Shown: positions 60,561-64,000 of the stretch, one piece after another | Position numbering within the stretch: the stretch's first letter is position 1 | How the letters are laid out: each line of letters opens with the position of its first letter | Source of the DNA: Bacillota bacterium | Lineage (GTDB): Bacteria > Bacillota > Bacilli > Paenibacillales > UBA4045 | Direction: 5' to 3' | Length of the DNA stretch: 64,000 nt | Assembly (NCBI GenBank): GCA_023441055.1 | Contig: JAEZQY010000017.1 | Location: 1-64,000 of the forward strand | Notes under the pieces: model-generated | Told to the model about the DNA's origin: nothing | What the model saw: the letters and a program-made list of their open reading frames with translations, nothing else | The model's database searches: none | Program-made: the position numbers and the translations under genes

Positions 60561-61016
60561 TTACTTGCCGCGATGACTCTTCTGGATTAACCAGATCATG
60601 CCGCTATGGCTACCCGTATGATGCATCAGCCGGCTGACTGTGACCAGCGGTGTATGATTGCCGAATTTGGACTCGACCGGCACATTCCACTTCTCCTCCG
60701 GCAGCTCTCTCATCGCTTTAATGATATGCTGATAGGAGGCCTCCTGGAAGTCGGCTAAATCTTCAACGGAGGTATAGCCAGCGGTTCCTTCGGCTCTGCG
60801 TCTCTCCATGCGAGCCTTCACATCAGCTGGAGCCGGCTTGCCGAAGTAGGTATCCGCGAACATATACTCAACCTCGGCGGTATGCCAGATCATCTCTCCG
60901 ATCGTCTGGGAAGGCTCTATTTTCAACTCCAAATCCTCTTCCGGCAGCGCTCTTATCGTCTTCAGAAAGCTCTCGCCAATCGATTGCCACAGCGGCAATA
61001 CCGTATCGAACGTCAT
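60561..61016 (-). CDS. DinB family protein
   Basis: This 151-residue protein has the four-helix DinB/YfiT fold with the metal-binding histidines in MIWHTAEVEY and HHTGSHSGMIW. Members are probable metal-dependent thiol transferases, for example using bacillithiol, which Bacillales make. The start is MTFDTVLPLW after AGGGGGTGTG; a GTG three codons upstream is also possible. It follows a PNPOx-fold gene by 24 nt. Confidence 0.85.
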   Translation of the reverse strand: MTFDTVLPLWQSIGESFLKTIRALPEEDLELKIEPSQTIGEMIWHTAEVEYMFADTYFGKPAPADVKARMERRRAEGTAGYTSVEDLADFQEASYQHIIKAMRELPEEKWNVPVESKFGNHTPLVTVSRLMHHTGSHSGMIWLIQKSHRGK

Positions 61017-61040
61017 GCAGCACACCCCCTATTCTATGTA

Positions 61041-61562
61041 TTAGGACGATTGATCCTTCTTCTTATCTACAACAACATGCGTGAATGCACTTGCGTCTAA
61101 ATCATTGAGATCGAAGGCCAGACCGAAGCCCACAACATAGCGCCCTTGCTCCGGCGTCAGCTCGAACAGCGAGAAGTCGAGTCCCCGCAGCAGATTCATC
61201 ATCTTCTCCCCATGCGCAGCATTGAACAGCTCGAAGATCTCCTCATGTCCCTCATTGCCCAGATTGACGGAGGTACAGCTCCAGCGCGCGCGCTCCGTGC
61301 CAAATTTATTCGTCGTCGCGGATTCGTCGGCCAGCATGAGGACATCCACATAGTCATTGCTCTCCATATACCGATAATGATCGGCAATTTGGCTGATGTA
61401 GATATACATCTTGCCATCCTTCTTCACGAACGGCGCGTAGCTGATGAACGGCTTGCCCTCATCATCAATCAGACTCAGCACCAGATTCTGACGACTCGCG
61501 ATGAATGCCAGGTAATTCTCCTTGTTCTTCTCCACATCAACAGGCTTTCTAATCATCAACAT
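61041..61562 (-). CDS. Pyridoxamine 5'-phosphate oxidase-fold protein (HugZ-like)
   Basis: This 173-residue split-barrel flavin-binding protein resembles the heme-utilisation HugZ/HutZ group and other PNPOx-like reductases. Typical features are LSLIDDEGKPFISYAPFV and ARWSCTSVNLGNEGHEE. No membrane segment is present. It is the first gene of a pair with the DinB-family gene. The start could be the first or third codon (both ATG), with AGGGGG immediately upstream. Confidence 0.8.
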   Translation of the reverse strand: MLMIRKPVDVEKNKENYLAFIASRQNLVLSLIDDEGKPFISYAPFVKKDGKMYIYISQIADHYRYMESNDYVDVLMLADESATTNKFGTERARWSCTSVNLGNEGHEEIFELFNAAHGEKMMNLLRGLDFSLFELTPEQGRYVVGFGLAFDLNDLDASAFTHVVVDKKKDQSS

Positions 61563-61690
61563 ATCCCCCTAGTGTAAAATATCTGCCGCGCCTTTGCTTG
61601 GGCTTCGCCCTGCAAGAAGAACAAAAACTAAATACACTTTTCCCATCGTCCTGATGGGAAATATTACCACGAAAACTACTTGACGCTACC

Positions 61691-61843
61691 CTATCCAGCT
61701 CATTTAGTACTCTCGCGCACCACTAATTCCGCATCACGCAACTATCCAGCTCATTTAGTGCTCCCGCGCACCACTAATTCCCCATCACGCAACTATCCAG
61801 CTCATTTAGTACTCCCGCGCACCACTAATTCCTTAGTGCTCTC
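61691..61843. repeat. Three 51-bp tandem repeats
   Basis: Units begin at 61691, 61742 and 61793 with CTATCCAGCTCATTTAGT and are more than 90% identical until the last 11 bp of the third. Each contains the near-palindrome TTAGT(G/A)...CACTAA. A plus-strand open frame runs through the units because 51 is a multiple of three, but there is no start signal. The 411-bp gap around it (61563-61973) otherwise holds only the leuA terminator. Confidence 0.93.
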
Positions 61844-61910
61844 GTTTAATTTGCTTCAGAGTTGGAATCCTATGAGCTGTGGCAGGAATCGGTTACTGGG
61901 ACACCAAAAA

Positions 61911-61951
61911 GCCGCATCACTTACAGATCTCATCTCTGTAAATGATGCGGC
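61911..61951 (-). terminator. Terminator after leuA
   Basis: GCCGCATCATTTACAGAGAT pairs with its complement across a short loop (one mismatch), followed by TTTTTGGTG on the minus strand. It lies 22 nt past the leuA stop. Confidence 0.9.
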
Positions 61952-61973
61952 TCCAGCCTAGGCCCATTCTATG

Positions 61974-63524
61974 TTAGATCAAGCTCATATTATCACGGTC
62001 GCCCTTGGCAGGCGCCTTGCGCTTCTCAATCAAGCGATTGATTGCGTCAATATACGCCCGTGCGCTGGACTCGAGGATATCCGTGCTGATGCCCCTGCCC
62101 TGAACAGACATCCCGTTCTGCTTCAGCACCACATGCACCTCGCCGAGCGCGTCAGCGCCCTGGCTCACCGCCTGAATCGCGTAATTGTCCAATTCCACCT
62201 GCTCGCCGGTTGCTTGATCAATCGCCTGATAGATCGCATCCACCGAACCGTTCCCCTCCGCAGTCAGCTCAATCACCGCTCCATCCTGTGTCTTCAGCTT
62301 CACGACAGCGGATGGAACCGCTTGATTGGAATAATTCACCGTCAAGGCCTCCAGTACGAACACCTCTGGCGTCTCAATCAGCTTCGCCTCAATTAGCGCG
62401 CGCAGATCATCGTCGGTCACATGCTTCTTACGATCGGCGATGTCCTTGAATTTGCCGAATGCAGCGTTCAACTGCTCCTCCGACAGCTCATATCCCAGAT
62501 CGACCAACTTCTCGCGGAACGCATGGCGGCCGGAATGCTTGCCCATGACCAGCTTGCTGTCCTTAAGCCCAATGACCTCCGGACGCATAATCTCATAGGT
62601 CGTCTTCTCCTTCAGCATCCCGTCCTGATGAATGCCTGACTCATGCGCGAACGCATTAGCCCCGACAATCGCCTTGTTCCCAGGCACGACCATCCCTGTC
62701 AACCTGCTGACCAGACGCGAGGTCTTATAGATCTCATCCAGCTTCAGATTCGTCTTCGCCTGGAAGAATTCCTGACGGGTCTCCAGAGCCATCGCCACCT
62801 CTTCGAGCGACGTATTGCCCGCGCGCTCACCGATGCCATTAATCGTGCCTTCGATCTGATCTGCGCCGTTCATCACCGCAGCTAACGCATTCGCGGTTGC
62901 CATACCCAGATCGTCGTGACAGTGCGCGCTTAACTGGATCTTCTCGATGCCCTTCACGTTCTCGCGCAGCACCTTGAAGATGTTGCCGAACTCGCTCGGC
63001 GTCAGATAACCAACCGTATCCGGAATATTAACAACCGTAGCGCCGGCGTTAATCGCCATCTCCGTCACTTCGCATAGGAAGTCCAGCTCGGTGCGCCCAG
63101 CATCCTCAGGTGAGAATTCAATCTTGTCAAAATACTGCTTCGCGTACTTAATCGCCGCCTCAGCGTTCTCCAGCACTTGCTCCTTGCTCATCCGCAGCTT
63201 ATGCTCGCGGTGAATCGGCGAAGTCGCCAGGAACAGATGAATACAAGGATCCTGTGCACCGATCAGCGCTTCTCTAACCGCATCGATATCCGGAATCCGA
63301 GAGCGAGACAGACCGATTACGCTCGCATTCTTAACGGCTCTAGCCACCGCATTGACAGCTGCCAGGTCGCCCGGAGAAGCAGCCGGGAAGCCTGCTTCAA
63401 TCCGATCTACGCGCAGCTTCTCCAGCTGCAGCGCGATCTCCACCTTCTCTTGCGTATTCAGATTAACGCCAGGCGACTGCTCGCCATCGCGCAGGGTCGT
63501 GTCGAATATGTAGATCTTACGCAT
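61974..63524 (-). CDS. leuA: 2-isopropylmalate synthase
   Basis: This 516-residue enzyme condenses acetyl-CoA with 2-oxoisovalerate in the first step of leucine synthesis. It has FDTTLRDGEQSPG near the start, HCHDDLGMATANALAA with the metal-binding histidines, GIGERAGNTSLEE, and a C-terminal LeuA dimer domain for leucine feedback. The start MRKIYIFDTT is chosen 6 nt after AGGTGG; an ATG two codons earlier is too close. It follows ilvC by about 180 nt on the same strand, an ilv-leu arrangement. Confidence 0.95.
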   Translation of the reverse strand: MRKIYIFDTTLRDGEQSPGVNLNTQEKVEIALQLEKLRVDRIEAGFPAASPGDLAAVNAVARAVKNASVIGLSRSRIPDIDAVREALIGAQDPCIHLFLATSPIHREHKLRMSKEQVLENAEAAIKYAKQYFDKIEFSPEDAGRTELDFLCEVTEMAINAGATVVNIPDTVGYLTPSEFGNIFKVLRENVKGIEKIQLSAHCHDDLGMATANALAAVMNGADQIEGTINGIGERAGNTSLEEVAMALETRQEFFQAKTNLKLDEIYKTSRLVSRLTGMVVPGNKAIVGANAFAHESGIHQDGMLKEKTTYEIMRPEVIGLKDSKLVMGKHSGRHAFREKLVDLGYELSEEQLNAAFGKFKDIADRKKHVTDDDLRALIEAKLIETPEVFVLEALTVNYSNQAVPSAVVKLKTQDGAVIELTAEGNGSVDAIYQAIDQATGEQVELDNYAIQAVSQGADALGEVHVVLKQNGMSVQGRGISTDILESSARAYIDAINRLIEKRKAPAKGDRDNMSLI

Positions 63525-63703
63525 ATACATCCACCTTTATGAAGATAATGGCCCAGAATAAAAGCGAGGGACGACAAACGTATGCCGCCGCGCTCATTGC
63601 TCCATACACTACCATTCATTAAAGCATAGAACGGGCATATTTCGCAAACAATTTTGGCCGGAATAGCGTCTGTCATCCCTATCTTAACTACTTGTGGATG
63701 CTC

Positions 63704-64000
63704 TTATTTCTTGATCCAGTGCATCATATCGCGTAGCTCTCTACCAACCACTTCGATCGGATGCTCCGCTTCATTGCGGCGAGTAGCTGTCAGGAATGCG
63801 CGGTTCGATTGGTTCTCCAGGATGAAGTCACGAGCGAACTTCCCTTGCTGGATGTCGCTCAGTACACGCTTCATTTCTGCCTTCGTCTCATCTGTCACGA
63901 TACGAGGACCGGTTACGTAGTCGCCGTATTCAGCAGTGTTGCTGATCGAGTCGCGCATCGTAGCCATGCCGCCTTCGTAGATCAGATCTACGATCAGCTT
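63704..64000 (-). CDS. ilvC: Ketol-acid reductoisomerase, C-terminal part (cut by window edge)
   Basis: The 98 visible residues run from KLIVDLIYEGGMATMRDS to the stop and match the C-terminal knotted domain of ketol-acid reductoisomerase (SNTAEYGDY and FLTATRRNEAEHPIEVVG). The rest lies beyond the right edge. IlvC makes dihydroxy-isovalerate in valine, leucine and isoleucine synthesis, and here precedes leuA. Confidence 0.95.
   Translation of the reverse strand, partial: KLIVDLIYEGGMATMRDSISNTAEYGDYVTGPRIVTDETKAEMKRVLSDIQQGKFARDFILENQSNRAFLTATRRNEAEHPIEVVGRELRDMMHWIKK

Noticed and set aside
61680..61961. Plus-strand open frame across the 51-bp repeats (17-residue repeat peptide)
   Set aside because: A 51-bp period keeps any frame open, there is no ribosome binding site, and the frame runs into the leuA terminator.
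63525..63703. T-box leader ahead of leuA
   Set aside because: No T-box sequence (GGGTGGNACCGCG type) or matching terminator is visible in the 179-nt gap between ilvC and leuA.

Overview
The window looks like the chromosome of a spore-forming Firmicute of the Paenibacillaceae (Paenibacillus/Cohnella type). The evidence is: many LplA/LplB/LplC-type sugar transporters with YesM/YesN-type two-component systems, a GerA/GerB/GerC spore germination operon, SigI-RsgI, strong GGAGG ribosome binding sites, and GC-moderate coding sequence. No plasmid or phage region is evident. Most calls come from motif and family recognition by eye, not from database searches.

Layout. 1-224: the 5' end of a group II intron (minus strand, running off the left edge), sitting just past the terminator of a sugar-binding lipoprotein gene. 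237-12664: two carbohydrate ABC importers (permease-permease-binding protein), a histidine kinase/AraC-type response regulator pair and a GH42 beta-galactosidase, all on the minus strand. 12922-16613: an ABC-2 type exporter (one ATPase, two permeases) and an aminoglycoside-phosphotransferase-fold protein. 16734-20526: a tightly overlapping potABCD polyamine importer operon. 20681-37109: a flavin and anaerobic-electron-transfer region (below), interrupted by mgtE. 37283-41868: a sugar-binding-domain/GGDEF protein, an MFS transporter and a ferredoxin-like aldo/keto reductase. 42244-45243: sigI-rsgI and a small zinc-ribbon protein. 45444-49107: a ger operon. 49111-53153: gcvH, a thioredoxin-fold protein, leuB, a molybdopterin oxidoreductase and YceI. 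53346-60386: a third sugar ABC importer with a DapA-family lyase and a membrane-bound AraC regulator. 60561-64000: DinB, a PNPOx-fold protein, leuA and the 3' part of ilvC.

The most interesting region is 20.7-35.3 kb. It holds nearly all parts of the flavin-based extracellular electron transfer (EET) system known from Listeria: a PplA-like lipoprotein with two FMN-binding domains, an Ndh2-type NADH dehydrogenase with a membrane tail, two heptaprenyl-diphosphate-synthase-like subunits (a demethylmenaquinone side-chain supply), EetA, EetB, an ECF transporter module and an ApbE-type flavin transferase. ribBA (flavin precursor synthesis) and pyrK-pyrD lie next to it. Five transcription starts in this region carry an Fnr/CRP-type palindrome (TGTGA-N6-TCACA) centred 29.5-30.5 bp from a -10-like hexamer. 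Two of the palindromes each serve a divergent pair (ribBA/pyrK and eetA/fmnB). This suggests one oxygen-controlled flavin/EET regulon. DmkA and the RibU S-component are not in the window.

The other unusual structure is a 275-bp candidate miniature transposable element at 29701-29975. It has 13-bp terminal inverted repeats, a perfect 9-bp target duplication and four 20-bp palindromes at exactly 52-bp intervals. It is inserted into a 51-bp tandem repeat. Two other intergenic regions carry repeats with 50- or 51-bp periods.
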